A stretch of DNA of 33,321 nucleotides from Methylobacterium sp. J-068 (GCF_022829445.1 NZ_JAKSXY010000019.1:1-33321); one strand, 5' to 3'. Positions 15,528-24,391 are shown, numbered from the stretch's first letter. Numbers and translations: made by a program. Notes: generated by a model from the sequence alone, not told the origin.

Positions 15528-17813
15528 ATGATGACCATCACGAGCGCTTCGACGGCGGCCGACGGGACACAGGGCAACGGCAACAGCGCGACCACGATAA
15601 CGGGATCTCAGGTCTCGGCAGACGGGCGCTACGTCGTCTTCACGAGTGTCGCCACCAACCTCGTGACCGGCGATGCGAACAGTCAGCAGGACATCTTCCT
15701 CAAGGATCTGCTCACCGGCGCGGTCACCCTCGTCTCCGTGGCGAGCAGCGGCACACAGGGCAACAGCAGCAGCACCAACCCCTCGATCTCGGCCGACGGC
15801 CGCTACGTCGCCTTCACGAGCAATGCCACCAACCTCGTGGCCGGAGACACGAACGGCACGAGCGACATCTTCGTCCGGGACCTGACCGCCGGCACCACCA
15901 CCCGTGTCTCCGTCGCGAGCGACGGAACACAGGGCAGCAGCAGCAGCACCGCCGCCGCGATCTCGGCCGACGGCACGCACGTCGTCTTCCAGAGCAATGC
16001 CGGCAACCTCGTGGCCGGAGACACGAACAACGCGAGCGACATCTTCGTCCGAAACTTGACCGCCGGCACCACAACCCGCGTCTCCGTCGCGAGCGACGGA
16101 ACACAGGCCGCCGGCGCCAGCACCACTGCCTCGATCTCGGCCGACGGCACGCGCGTCGCCTTCCAGAGCAACGCCGCCAACCTCGTGTCCGGCGACACGA
16201 ACGGCACGACCGACATCTTCGTCCGGGACCTGACAGCCAGCACCACCACCCGCGTCTCCGTCGCGAACGACGGATCACAAGCAACCAGCAGTAGCAGCAC
16301 CGCCGTCATCTCGGGTGACGGCACGCACGTCGCCTTCGCGAGCGCCGCCAGCAATCTCGTGTCCGGCGACACGAACGGGACGACCGACGTCTTCGTCCGG
16401 GACCTGACCGCCAGCACCACGACCCGGGTCTCCGTCGCGAGCGACGGATCACAGACCAGCACCGGCAGCAGCATTGCCCCCTCGATCTCGGCCGACGGCA
16501 CGCGGGTCACCTTCTCGAGCACCGCCACCAATCTCGTAGCCGGCGACACGAACGGCACGACCGACGTCTTCGTCCGGGACCTGACTGCCGGCACCACCAA
16601 CCGCGTCTCGGTCGCGAGCGACGGATCGGAGGCCACCGGCAGCAGCACCAATTCCTCGATCTCGAGCAATGGTTCGCGGGTCGCCTTCACGAGCACCGCC
16701 ACCGATCTCGTGGCCAACGACACTAACGGTGTAGCCGACGTCTTCGTGGCCGACGCGGTCTGCTACGCCGCCGGCACCGCGATCCGGGTCACGCGCGACG
16801 GGACCGCGCGCGACGTGCCCGTCGAGGATCTGACGGTGGGTGACATGGCCGTGACCGCCTCGGGCCAGCACCGCCCCATTCGCTGGCTCGGCCAACGCGC
16901 CACCGACTGCGCCCGCCACCCCGAGCCCCGCAAGGTCCGGCCCGTGCGCATCGCCGCGGATGCCTTCGGACCGGGCAAGCCCGCCCGCGACCTCCTGGTC
17001 TCGCCCGCCCACGCGATCTGCGTCGACCTGATGGGCGAGGTGCTCATCCCCGCCATCCGCCTCGTCAACGTCACCACCATCACCAAGGTCGCGGTCGAGC
17101 ACGTCACCTACTGGCACGTCGAACTCGACGGCCACGACATCCTGCTCGCCGAGAACCTGCTCGCGGAGAGCTACCCCGATTGCGGCCACGATGCCTGCTT
17201 CGCCGATGCCGGCGTCACCGACCGGGCAGCGCTGCCCGATATCCGGCCCGAGGGGCCGCTCGCGTTCTGCCGCCCGTTCCACGAGGCGGGCGCGCTGGTC
17301 GACCTCGTGCGCGCCCGGCTTGAAGAGCGCGCCAGGGGGCTCGGCTGGTCGCTGATCGACGAACCGCTCGCCGGCTTGCGCCTCGTCGCCGACGGGCGGG
17401 TGATCCGTCCCGGTGTGCGGGGCCTGACCGCCCGCTTCGTGCTGCCGGCGGATGCGCGGGATGTGCGCCTCGTCTCCGACACCAGCGTGCCGGCCCACGT
17501 CCTGCCGGGCTCCTCCGACGACCGGCGCCTCGGCGTCTCGCTCTCCGCCCTCACCCTGGACGACGGCCTGACAGGCGCGCGGGAGATCGCGCTGGACGAT
17601 GCACGCCTGGCGCAAGGCTTCCACGCCCTGGACGCGAACGGCGCGACGCGCTGGACGGACGGCGCGGCGGTCCTGCCGGCCGACCTCTGGGCGGGCTGCG
17701 AAGAGGTGGTCTTCCTGCGGGTCGAGCTGTCATCCGCCGCCCTGCCGCGCTGGGTCGGGCCGCGCGAAGCGGCCGGCGTGGCCGAGCTAGCCGACTTCCG
17801 GCGGCGCGCCTGA
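15528..17813 (+). CDS. Seven-repeat TolB/PD40-like propeller protein with C-terminal Hint (hedgehog/intein) domain
   Basis: A 761-residue protein in three parts. Residues 30-411 are seven tandem 58-residue repeats of the pattern ISADGT-V-F-S-A-NLVAGDTNGT-DIFVRDL-TTRVSVASDGTQ, a TolB/PD40-type beta-propeller whose DTNG-D loops resemble Ca-binding loops. A Hint_2-type domain begins at Cys412 (VCYAAGTAIRV), with VPVEDLTVGD, the block LLVSPAHAICVDLMGEVLIP and HDILLAENLLAES. The last 180 residues form a further conserved domain (RFVLPADARDVRLVSDTSVP, then the tail LPRWVGPREAAGV). Hint domains can self-cleave at the first Cys; release of the propeller is inferred. No classical signal peptide is seen. 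The ATG pair at 15528/15531 has a weak AGGA, and either may be used. Confidence 0.9.
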   Translation: MMTITSASTAADGTQGNGNSATTITGSQVSADGRYVVFTSVATNLVTGDANSQQDIFLKDLLTGAVTLVSVASSGTQGNSSSTNPSISADGRYVAFTSNATNLVAGDTNGTSDIFVRDLTAGTTTRVSVASDGTQGSSSSTAAAISADGTHVVFQSNAGNLVAGDTNNASDIFVRNLTAGTTTRVSVASDGTQAAGASTTASISADGTRVAFQSNAANLVSGDTNGTTDIFVRDLTASTTTRVSVANDGSQATSSSSTAVISGDGTHVAFASAASNLVSGDTNGTTDVFVRDLTASTTTRVSVASDGSQTSTGSSIAPSISADGTRVTFSSTATNLVAGDTNGTTDVFVRDLTAGTTNRVSVASDGSEATGSSTNSSISSNGSRVAFTSTATDLVANDTNGVADVFVADAVCYAAGTAIRVTRDGTARDVPVEDLTVGDMAVTASGQHRPIRWLGQRATDCARHPEPRKVRPVRIAADAFGPGKPARDLLVSPAHAICVDLMGEVLIPAIRLVNVTTITKVAVEHVTYWHVELDGHDILLAENLLAESYPDCGHDACFADAGVTDRAALPDIRPEGPLAFCRPFHEAGALVDLVRARLEERARGLGWSLIDEPLAGLRLVADGRVIRPGVRGLTARFVLPADARDVRLVSDTSVPAHVLPGSSDDRRLGVSLSALTLDDGLTGAREIALDDARLAQGFHALDANGATRWTDGAAVLPADLWAGCEEVVFLRVELSSAALPRWVGPREAAGVAELADFRRRA
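15615..16760 (+). repeat. Seven tandem 174-bp coding repeats (beta-propeller blades)
   Basis: Blades start at codons 30, 88, 146, 204, 262, 321 and 379, each 58 codons except the fifth (59). DNA similarity between neighbouring copies is high, so blade number could vary by slippage or recombination. The last blade is cut short and runs directly into the Hint domain at Cys412. Confidence 0.9.
16968..17159 (+). repeat. 192-bp inverted repeat within the Hint core, copy 1
   Basis: Matches the reverse complement of 23543-23734 at 189 of 192 bases by hand alignment. It encodes the Hint block containing SPAHAICVD. Similarity continues at a lower level on both sides through the rest of the Hint and C-terminal domains. 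Confidence 0.9.
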
Positions 17814-17910
17814 GGACCAAGCTTCGTCCCGCTTCCCCAAGATGGCGGAGCCGTCGCGCGGCGCCTCAAGCTCGCCGCGATCTGCGCGTCGCGTCCGATC
17901 GCGCATGCGG

Positions 17911-17942
17911 GAACGCCGGCCCGTTGATACGGGCCGGCGTTC
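17911..17942. terminator. Bidirectional hairpin terminator
   Basis: A perfect 14-bp stem, GAACGCCGGCCCGT (17911-17924) with its complement (17929-17942), and the 4-base loop TGAT. It lies between the convergent Hint gene (ends 17813) and DegP-type protease gene (ends 17983). There is no long T tract on either side, but position and stem strength support shared termination. Confidence 0.8.
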
Positions 17943-17982
17943 TGTCCGGTCGGATCGATGAAGGCGTGGTCGGCGCCGGGGA

Positions 17983-19512
17983 TCAGCCGGCCTTGTTGAG
18001 GGCGACCGCGACGAAGCGGGTGATGCCCTTCGCGTTCTTGACCCGCATCAGCACGGCCTTGCGGCCGCTCGTCTCGGCGGAGCGCACGCGCTCGGCGACC
18101 TCGGAGGGGCGCGAGACGCTGGAACCCGCGACGTCGAGGATGATGTCGCCCTGCTCGATGCCCTTGGCCGCCGCCGGACCGTCGGGATCGACCTCCATCA
18201 CCGCGACGCCCTCGGAGCCGGCACCGACCTCCGAGGCCGGGGCGAGGCTGAGGCCGAGGCGGGGCTGCCCGTCCCGGGCGGAGCCCCGGTCGATGCCCGC
18301 CACCTTGGTGTCGTTCGGCAGGACGCCGAGTTCCACCGTCGCGGTGTCGGACTTGCCGCTGCGCAGGTAGGTCAGCTCGACCTTGGCGCCCGGCTTGATG
18401 CCGGCGATCTTGCGGGACAGTTCCTTGGCGTCGTTGATCGGGCTTCCGTTGACCGACTCGATGACGTCGCCCGACTTCAGGCCCGCCTTCGCCGCCGGGG
18501 TGCCGGCCTCGGCGTGGTCCACGAGCGCGCCCTTGGCCTTGTCGAGGCCGAGGCCGTCGGCGATGTCCTTCGTCACCGGTTGGACCTGCACGCCGAGATA
18601 GCCGCGCGCCACCTTGCCGTCGGCCCGCAGCTGGTCGACCACCGCCTGCACGGTCTCGGCGGGAATCGCGAAGGCAAGGCCGACGCTGCCGCCGGAGGGC
18701 GAGGCGATCGCGGTGTTCACGCCCACCACTTCGCCGCCGACGTTGAAGGTCGGGCCGCCGGAATTGCCCTTGTTGATGGGGGCGTCGATCTGCAGGAAGT
18801 CGTCGTAGGGGCCGGCGCCGATGTCGCGGCCACGGGCGGAGACGATGCCGGCCGTGACGGTGCCGCCGAGGCCGAACGGGTTGCCGATGGCCACCACCCA
18901 GTCGCCGACGCGGGGCGCCGACTTGCTGAGGGAGACGTAGGGGAAGGTGCCGCCGTCGCTGATCTTGAGGAGCGCCAGATCGGTCTTCGGGTCCTTGCCG
19001 ATGACCTTGGCGTCGAGGGTGCGGTTGTCGTCGAGGGTCACCTGAACGGACTTGGCCTTGTCGACCACGTGGTTGTTGGTGACGACGTAGCCGTCCGCCG
19101 AGATGATGAAGCCCGAACCCATGGCGCCGCGCTGGCCCTGACGCCGCGGGCTCTGACCGCCGAAGCCCTGGCCCTGGCCCGGACCGCCCTGGCCGAAGCG
19201 CTTGAAGAACTCGCGCAGCTGCGGGGGCACCTGCTGCTGGCCCTGACCGGGACCGTCCTCGTCGTCGGAATCAGCGCTGTCGTCGAGCTTCACCTTCACG
19301 GCGACCACGCCCGGCTTCACCTTGTCGACCACGCTGGCGAAGGAGCCCGGCGGGTGGTCGGGGGTCTCGATCGGGTTCTTGGAGAGGGACTGCGCGTAGG
19401 CCGGCGTCGCCGGCTGGGTCAGGCCGATTCCGGTAGCGCCCGTGGCGACGAGGGCGGCGACGGCAACGGAGGCGAGGGCGTTGCGGCGCAGACGGTTGGG
19501 CTGAATGGACAT
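17983..19512 (-). CDS. Do/DegP-family periplasmic serine protease (S1C)
   Basis: A 509-residue HtrA-type protease/chaperone. The N-terminal signal peptide has a basic start (MSIQPNRLRRNALASVAVAA) and cleaves after AYAQ or nearby, around residue 40. A low-complexity Gln/Gly/Asp-rich linker follows (residues 78-125). The trypsin-like domain has H148 in TNNHVV, D178 in KTDLALLK and S251 in GNSGGP. Two PDZ domains follow, roughly residues 290-380 and 410-500 (GYLGVQVQPV, LGLSLAPASEV). It degrades or refolds damaged envelope proteins. The ATG at 19512 has GGAG 6 bases upstream and is preferred over the TTG one codon earlier. It is 88 bases downstream of the DUF2459 gene. Confidence 0.96.
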   Translation of the reverse strand: MSIQPNRLRRNALASVAVAALVATGATGIGLTQPATPAYAQSLSKNPIETPDHPPGSFASVVDKVKPGVVAVKVKLDDSADSDDEDGPGQGQQQVPPQLREFFKRFGQGGPGQGQGFGGQSPRRQGQRGAMGSGFIISADGYVVTNNHVVDKAKSVQVTLDDNRTLDAKVIGKDPKTDLALLKISDGGTFPYVSLSKSAPRVGDWVVAIGNPFGLGGTVTAGIVSARGRDIGAGPYDDFLQIDAPINKGNSGGPTFNVGGEVVGVNTAIASPSGGSVGLAFAIPAETVQAVVDQLRADGKVARGYLGVQVQPVTKDIADGLGLDKAKGALVDHAEAGTPAAKAGLKSGDVIESVNGSPINDAKELSRKIAGIKPGAKVELTYLRSGKSDTATVELGVLPNDTKVAGIDRGSARDGQPRLGLSLAPASEVGAGSEGVAVMEVDPDGPAAAKGIEQGDIILDVAGSSVSRPSEVAERVRSAETSGRKAVLMRVKNAKGITRFVAVALNKAG

Positions 19513-19600
19513 CAAGATCTCCGGATCGGGGGGCCGCGCCGTCGGCGGGCCGTGGCACGGTTTGTAGGGGGCGCCGCCTGACCCGCGCGTGGCGCCAGGA

Positions 19601-20341
19601 TTACGGTTTGGACAGGTTCGCGCCCGGCAGCGGGCTCAAGCCGGCACGCCAGCGCAGGTCGAGGAGCAGACCCGCCGGATGGGTGTCGAGCACCGGAGTG
19701 ACCGGCAGGCCCGCGGCGCCGAGCAGGCGCGCCGCCCAGTGGTTGCAGACATTGGCGTAGGAGAAGCGGCCCTCGCCTTCGTAGAACAGGCTCGGCCCGT
19801 AGAGGCCCGGGCCACCCGCGACGGGCCGGCCCTCGGTGAGGCGGAAGCTCGCCTCCAGCCGGGCCAGCAGCCGCGCGAGGCCGGCGCGCGAGACCCGCAC
19901 GGGCACGATCTCGGAATGGGGGAAGCTGTCGCGCGCCGGGCGCTCCAGGCCCACCACCTGGACCACGCCCGGCCGGCCGCCCGGCGTGAACAGGGCTTCG
20001 AGGGCGAGGCCGGCATCGAACTGCGCCAGGGTCGGCGTCGCCCGGTAGAAACGCGCCTCGCCCCAGCCGAATTCGAGGTCGGGATAGGCCCTGAACCGCG
20101 TCGCGATGTCGGCCAGCGCCGGGCCGCCGCCCGCGCCCGTCAGGACGGCGCGCGGCAGGACGAGGCCGGAATGCCAGCCGTGCGAGACCAGGGCGACGGT
20201 CTCGCCGTCACCCCCTTGCGCCGGATAGAGGGCGGAATCGCCGGGCCGCGCCGTCAGCAGGGCCGCGAGGGCGAGAAATCCGAGAAGGGCGGCGAGAAGG
20301 GCTATGAGTGTCGCCAGGGCGGCGCCGAGCCGGGCACGCAT
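19601..20341 (-). CDS. DUF2459 (TIGR02117-like) membrane-anchored protein
   Basis: A 246-residue protein. One N-terminal hydrophobic segment (residues 4-33, ATLIALLAALLGFLALAALL) would anchor it in or export it across the inner membrane. The domain carries VSHGWHSGLVLP, FGWGEARFYRATPT and YANVCNHWAARLLGAAGLP, typical of the DUF2459 family, whose His and Cys pattern recalls NlpC/P60-like or cysteine-peptidase folds. Its function is unknown. The start ATG at 20341 is 14 bases after the glucokinase stop. The longer open frame upstream only overlaps glk in another frame. Confidence 0.85.
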   Translation of the reverse strand: MRARLGAALATLIALLAALLGFLALAALLTARPGDSALYPAQGGDGETVALVSHGWHSGLVLPRAVLTGAGGGPALADIATRFRAYPDLEFGWGEARFYRATPTLAQFDAGLALEALFTPGGRPGVVQVVGLERPARDSFPHSEIVPVRVSRAGLARLLARLEASFRLTEGRPVAGGPGLYGPSLFYEGEGRFSYANVCNHWAARLLGAAGLPVTPVLDTHPAGLLLDLRWRAGLSPLPGANLSKP

Positions 20342-20355
20342 CCCGGGTCCGGCCG

Positions 20356-21381
20356 TCAATCCGCCTGCCAGACCTGGCCGTGATAGAAGAACCGGTCGGG
20401 CTGGCTCGCCAGCGCCGCGAGGCCGGTCAGCGCCGGGTCGTGCACCGCGATGACGCTGGTGGGGATCACCCGCATCTGGTCCACGAAGGGCGGCTTGTGC
20501 TCGAAGGCCGCGCGGAACGGCCCCCGCTGGAGCACGTCCAGGATGCGGGGGGCGATACCGCCGCCGATATAGACGCCGCCCGTGGCGAGGAAGGTGAGCG
20601 CGAGGTCGCCGCAGACCCGGCCGAGGAACTTGGCGAACAGGTTGAGGGCGGCGGCCGCGTCCGGGTCGGCGCCGGAGAGGCCGGCCTCGGTGACGGCGGC
20701 GGGGTCGAGGGGCGCGGCATCCGTGCCGGTGCGCAGCCGGTGCAGGCCCGCGTGCAGCCGCGTCAGGCCGGGGCCGGAGAGCAGCGCCTCGACGGTGACG
20801 CGGCCCTCGACCCGCTCCAGGTGCGGCCAGAGCGCGTGCTCGGCCTGCGTGCTCGGCCCGAAATCCACGTGGCCGCTCTCCGTGGAGACGATGAGGAGAC
20901 GCTCGCCCACGGGGAGCAGGGCCGCCGCGCCGAAGCCGGTGCCGGGGCCGAGCACGAGGCGCGCGCCCTGGTCCCCTTTCCGGCCCTCCTCCCGGTGGGG
21001 GCCGATGGGGGTCAGCTCGGAGGGGCTGATCCCGGCCGCCCCCGCCGCCACGGGCACGTAATCGTTGACCACGACGGCGCGCGAGAGCCCGAAATCCCGC
21101 CCGATCCGGGCGCCCTCGATCACCCAATCGGCATTGGTGAGCCGCACCGCCGGCCCGTCGACCCGGGCCGCCACCGCGAGGATGGCCGAGCGCGGGGCCG
21201 GGCCACCGCCCGTCTCCGTGGACGCTCTGTCCAGGGAGGCCCGGATGGCGGCGCTGGGGTCGGGGTGGCCGGCCGTCTCCTCGCGCGAGAGCAGGACCGG
21301 CTCGGCGCCGGCCTCGGGCACCAGCGCGAAGCGCGCGTTGGTGCCGCCGATGTCGCCGACGAGGACGGGAAATTCGAACAT
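20356..21381 (-). CDS. glk: Glucokinase
   Basis: A 341-residue bacterial glucokinase (Glk family, not ROK) that makes glucose 6-phosphate with ATP. Motifs are LVGDIGGTNARFAL at the N-terminus, VVNDYV, LVLGPGTGFGAA, STESGHVDFGP and ALLSGPGL. Start choice: ATG 21381 (MFEFPVLVGD) has GGAAG about 9 bases upstream and fits the family; ATG 21399 (MTEVARM) is possible. It lies between otsB (53-base gap) and DUF2459 (14-base gap) on the same strand, which suggests an operon for glucose/trehalose handling. Confidence 0.95.
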   Translation of the reverse strand: MFEFPVLVGDIGGTNARFALVPEAGAEPVLLSREETAGHPDPSAAIRASLDRASTETGGGPAPRSAILAVAARVDGPAVRLTNADWVIEGARIGRDFGLSRAVVVNDYVPVAAGAAGISPSELTPIGPHREEGRKGDQGARLVLGPGTGFGAAALLPVGERLLIVSTESGHVDFGPSTQAEHALWPHLERVEGRVTVEALLSGPGLTRLHAGLHRLRTGTDAAPLDPAAVTEAGLSGADPDAAAALNLFAKFLGRVCGDLALTFLATGGVYIGGGIAPRILDVLQRGPFRAAFEHKPPFVDQMRVIPTSVIAVHDPALTGLAALASQPDRFFYHGQVWQAD

Positions 21382-21434
21382 GCGCGCCACTTCCGTCATG
21401 CGCCCGGCGGCCCGGGCTGGGGAGGGGAACTCGG

Positions 21435-22190
21435 TCAGGCCGGCGGCAGGTCGTCGGGGTCGATGGCCGCGCCGTCGGCCCAGGCGTAGAGCAGGCGGCG
21501 CACGTCGTCGGGATCGGCGAGCCGGCGGGCCGCGATGGTCTCGGCCCCGCCGACGCGGACGCTGACGCCGCCGGTCTCGTTGACCACCGCGAAGGCCTTC
21601 TCGTCGGTGAGGTCGTCGCCGAAGAAGATCGCCCGGCGGCCCGCATAGGGCGGATTCTGCCCGAGCGCCCGGATGGCGTGGCCCTTGGTGGCGGAGGCGG
21701 GCACGATCTCGCCCACGGCCTTGCCGAGCTGGAGCCGGTAGGGGGTCCCGAGGGCGGCGGCCGCGGCCTTGACCGCGTCCTCGGCGGCGGCGGCGTCGCT
21801 CGGCGTGGCGAGGCGCCAATGCACCGCCACGGAGGCGCCCTTGTCCTCGATCAGCACATGTTCGAGGTGGGCGACCGCCGCGTGCAGGGCCGGCACCTGG
21901 GCGCGCAAAGCGGGGTGATCCGCGGCGCTGCCGCCCGAGACCACGCCGTCGACCCGACGCTCGACCCCGTGCAGGCCCGCCACGTCGAAGCGGGCGGGCG
22001 CGAGGAAATCGTCGATCACCGCGATGGGACGCCCGGTGACGATGGCGAGCGCGCCGCCGAGCCGGGTGCGCAGGCGCTCCAGGGCGGGCGCCAGGGCCGG
22101 ATCGACCCGCACCTGGTCGGGCTTCGGCGCGATCTCCACCAGGGTGCCGTCGAAGTCGAGATACAGGGCGAACGCGGTGGGCTCGGTCAC
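21435..22190 (-). CDS. otsB: Trehalose-6-phosphate phosphatase
   Basis: A 251-residue HAD-superfamily phosphatase. Nucleophile D12 and acid/base D14 lie in YLDFDGTLV, then IVTGRP, SVAVHWR, SATKGHAIR and the metal-binding FFGDDLTDEKAF. It dephosphorylates trehalose 6-phosphate to trehalose, an osmo- and desiccation protectant. The start is a GTG at 22190 (VTEPTAFALYLDFDG) with AAGGGA about 10 bases upstream; the upstream open frame is non-conserved. No otsA is seen in the window, so the synthase must be elsewhere or the pathway differs. glk is directly downstream. Confidence 0.93.
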   Translation of the reverse strand: MTEPTAFALYLDFDGTLVEIAPKPDQVRVDPALAPALERLRTRLGGALAIVTGRPIAVIDDFLAPARFDVAGLHGVERRVDGVVSGGSAADHPALRAQVPALHAAVAHLEHVLIEDKGASVAVHWRLATPSDAAAAEDAVKAAAAALGTPYRLQLGKAVGEIVPASATKGHAIRALGQNPPYAGRRAIFFGDDLTDEKAFAVVNETGGVSVRVGGAETIAARRLADPDDVRRLLYAWADGAAIDPDDLPPA

Positions 22191-22342
22191 GCGGGATGGT
22201 CCCTTCGTCTGATCCGGGCCTGCGCTAGCACGCCTCGCGCCAAGGGAAAACGGGAGAAGGGAAAACGGGGGGCTGGGACAGAGGCGGGCGCGGCGCGTTG
22301 CCCTATCTCTCCGCTCACCCGATCCTCGCAAGGTTCCGCGCC

Positions 22343-22837
22343 ATGTGGCCCACCCCGATCCCGCCCGGTCCGAACGAGGAGAGCGTCTGGGCCTATCCGC
22401 GTCCGCCTGCCCTGGAATCCGTCGCCGCGCGTCTGCGCGTGGTGCTGGGCGGGCGGACCATCGCGGACACCCGCGCGGGCTTGCGCGTGCTGGAGACGAG
22501 CCACCCGCCGACCTATTATTTTCCGCCCGGCGACGTGGCGGCGGGCGTGCTCGGTCCCGCCCGCCGGGCCGGGATCTGCGAGTGGAAGGGCCGTGCCGTC
22601 CTCCACGACGTCGCGGCCGGGGACCGCCGCGCCGAGGGGGCGGCCTGGGCGTATCCCGACCCGACCCCGGATTTTTCGGATCTGGCCGGCTACGTCGCCT
22701 TCTATGCCGGCCCGATGGAGGCCTGCTTCGTCGGCGACGCGCGGGTGACGCCGCAGCCCGGAGGCTTCTACGGCGGCTGGATCACCCCCGGCCTCGTCGG
22801 CCCGTTCAAGGGCGGCCCCGGCAGCATGGGCTGGTGA
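22343..22837 (+). CDS. DUF427 domain protein
   Basis: A 164-residue cytoplasmic protein of the DUF427 family. Marks are ARLRVVLGGRTIADTR, LETSHPPTYYFPPGDV, CEWKGRAVLHDV, WAYPDPTPDF and VAFYAGPMEACFVGDARV, ending GGFYGGWITPGLVGPFKGGPG. The role of the family is not established. The ATG at 22343 is 18 bases downstream of an AAGG and is preceded by otsB on the opposite strand (divergent, 152-base gap). It ends 42 bases from the convergent Hint gene. Confidence 0.88.
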   Translation: MWPTPIPPGPNEESVWAYPRPPALESVAARLRVVLGGRTIADTRAGLRVLETSHPPTYYFPPGDVAAGVLGPARRAGICEWKGRAVLHDVAAGDRRAEGAAWAYPDPTPDFSDLAGYVAFYAGPMEACFVGDARVTPQPGGFYGGWITPGLVGPFKGGPGSMGW

Positions 22838-22879
22838 GGCGGACCTCCCGCAATCCGGGCGCCGCGTATCGAGGCCTCA

Positions 22880-24391
22880 TCAGGCGCGGCGGCGGATCTC
22901 CGACAGGTCGATCACGCCGGCCGTTTCTCGCGGGCCGACCCAGCGCGGCAGGGCAGGGCGCGCCAGCGTGAGGCGCAGGAAGAACACGCCGCGGCAGCCC
23001 TCCCAGAGGGCGGCCGGCAGGGTGGCCGCGCCGTCCGTCCAGCGCCAGCACGCCCCGGCCTCGTCCCCCTCGGCGGGGTGGAGGCCCGCCCCGAGACGCG
23101 GGTCGTCGAGGGCGATGGCGCGGGCACCCGTCAGACCGTCGTCGATGGTGAGGCCACCGAGCGAGACCCCGAGGCGGCGATCGTCGGAGGAGCCCGGCAG
23201 GACGTGGGCCGGCACGCTGGTGTCGGAGACGAGGCGCACGTCCCGCGCGTCCGCCGGCAGCACGAAGCGGGCGGTGAGATCCGCGACGTCGGGGCGGATC
23301 ACCGCGCCGTCGGCCACCACGTGCAGGCCGGCGAGCGATTCGTCGACCAGCGACCAGCCGAGGGTCCCGGCGCGCTCCTCCAGGCGGGCGCGCACGAGGT
23401 CGACCAGCGCGCCGTCCTCGTGGAAGGGCCGGCAGAAGGCGAGCGGACCCTCGGGCCGGGCATCCGGCAGCGCTGCCCGATCGGTGACGCCGGCATCGGC
23501 GAAGAAGGCACGGTTGCCGCAATCGAGGTAACTCTCGGCGGGCAGGTTCTCGGCGAGCAGGATGTCGTGGCCGTCGAGTTCGACGTGCCAGTAGGTGACG
23601 TGCTCGACCGCGACCTGGGTGATGGTGGTGCCGTTGACGAGGCGGATGGCGGGGATAAGCACCTCGCCCATCAGGTCGACGCAGATCGCGTGGGCGGGCG
23701 AGACCAGGAGGTCGCGGGCGGGCTTGCCCGGTCCGAAGGCCCCCGCGGCGATGCGCACGGGCAGGCGGTCGGCGCGGCCCCGGCAGGGAAGCGTGCTGCG
23801 GCCGATCCAGCGGATCGGCCGCTCGGCGCCTTCAGCCGTGACGGCGAGGTCGCCCACCGTCAGGTCCTCGACCGCGACCTCGCCGCGCGCGGTGCGGATG
23901 CGCGTGCCGGTGACGTAGCAGGGCACGTTGGAATCCGCCGCGTCGAAGGTCGTGGCTTGAGACGCCGTCCCGTTCGACTGGTAGATGAAGTTGGTGTTGG
24001 AGGTGCTCTGCTTGGAGATGCGATAATCGGTCCCGCCGGCCGTGAAGGCGAAGCCCCGGTTGTCGATGCCGTAGATGCTCGCCTTTCCGCTGCTGGCGGT
24101 ACCGCCGTTGCCCTGCGTGTCGTTGAGCCAGAACACGTTGTCATACGTGCCGGCCACACCGCCGCCATTCGCGGCCCCGTCATTCGTCAGGACATTGCCG
24201 CCCTGCGTCGTGTTGTTGGACGCAAGCAAACCGGTGATGGTCTGGCCGTTGAAGCTGCCGCTAATTCCCGTGATCGGGTATCCCTGGAACGATCCGTTCG
24301 CGCTGTAGGTATACAGCGTCGTCGTATCGACGGTGAGCGTGATGACGCCCGTAAGCCCGTTGGTCGTGAACTCGTAGGTATAGTTAGCCAT
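22880..24391 (-). CDS. Hint-domain protein with a distinct N-terminal beta-rich domain
   Basis: A 503-residue protein. Residues 1-157 are a Ser/Thr/Gly/Asn-rich beta domain (YEFTTNGLTGVITLTVDT, GISGSFNGQTITGLLA, VFWLND, YGIDNRGFAFTAGGTDYRIS), resembling the PEP-CTERM-like or autotransporter-like beta modules seen in secreted proteins. The Hint_2 domain starts at C158 (VPCYVTGTRIRT), with VAVEDLTVGDLAV and LVSPAHAICVD. The C-terminal domain matches that of the propeller-Hint protein closely (DARDVRLVSDTSVPAHVLPG, then GLTGARAIALDD). The ATG at 24391 (MANYTYEF) is preferred, with GGGAA 9 bases upstream. Self-processing at C158 is possible but unproven. Confidence 0.88.
   Translation of the reverse strand: MANYTYEFTTNGLTGVITLTVDTTTLYTYSANGSFQGYPITGISGSFNGQTITGLLASNNTTQGGNVLTNDGAANGGGVAGTYDNVFWLNDTQGNGGTASSGKASIYGIDNRGFAFTAGGTDYRISKQSTSNTNFIYQSNGTASQATTFDAADSNVPCYVTGTRIRTARGEVAVEDLTVGDLAVTAEGAERPIRWIGRSTLPCRGRADRLPVRIAAGAFGPGKPARDLLVSPAHAICVDLMGEVLIPAIRLVNGTTITQVAVEHVTYWHVELDGHDILLAENLPAESYLDCGNRAFFADAGVTDRAALPDARPEGPLAFCRPFHEDGALVDLVRARLEERAGTLGWSLVDESLAGLHVVADGAVIRPDVADLTARFVLPADARDVRLVSDTSVPAHVLPGSSDDRRLGVSLGGLTIDDGLTGARAIALDDPRLGAGLHPAEGDEAGACWRWTDGAATLPAALWEGCRGVFFLRLTLARPALPRWVGPRETAGVIDLSEIRRRA
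23543..23734 (-). repeat. 192-bp inverted repeat within the Hint core, copy 2
   Basis: Reverse-complement partner of 16968-17159 with three mismatches, only two of which change the codon meaning strongly (Val/Gly and Lys/Gln). Recombination between the copies would invert about 6.4 kb and exchange the N-terminal halves of the two Hint proteins. Confidence 0.9.

Noticed and set aside
15615..16760. CRISPR-like periodic repeats
   Set aside because: The 174-bp period is coding, encodes beta-propeller blades, and has no short identical repeats with unique spacers.
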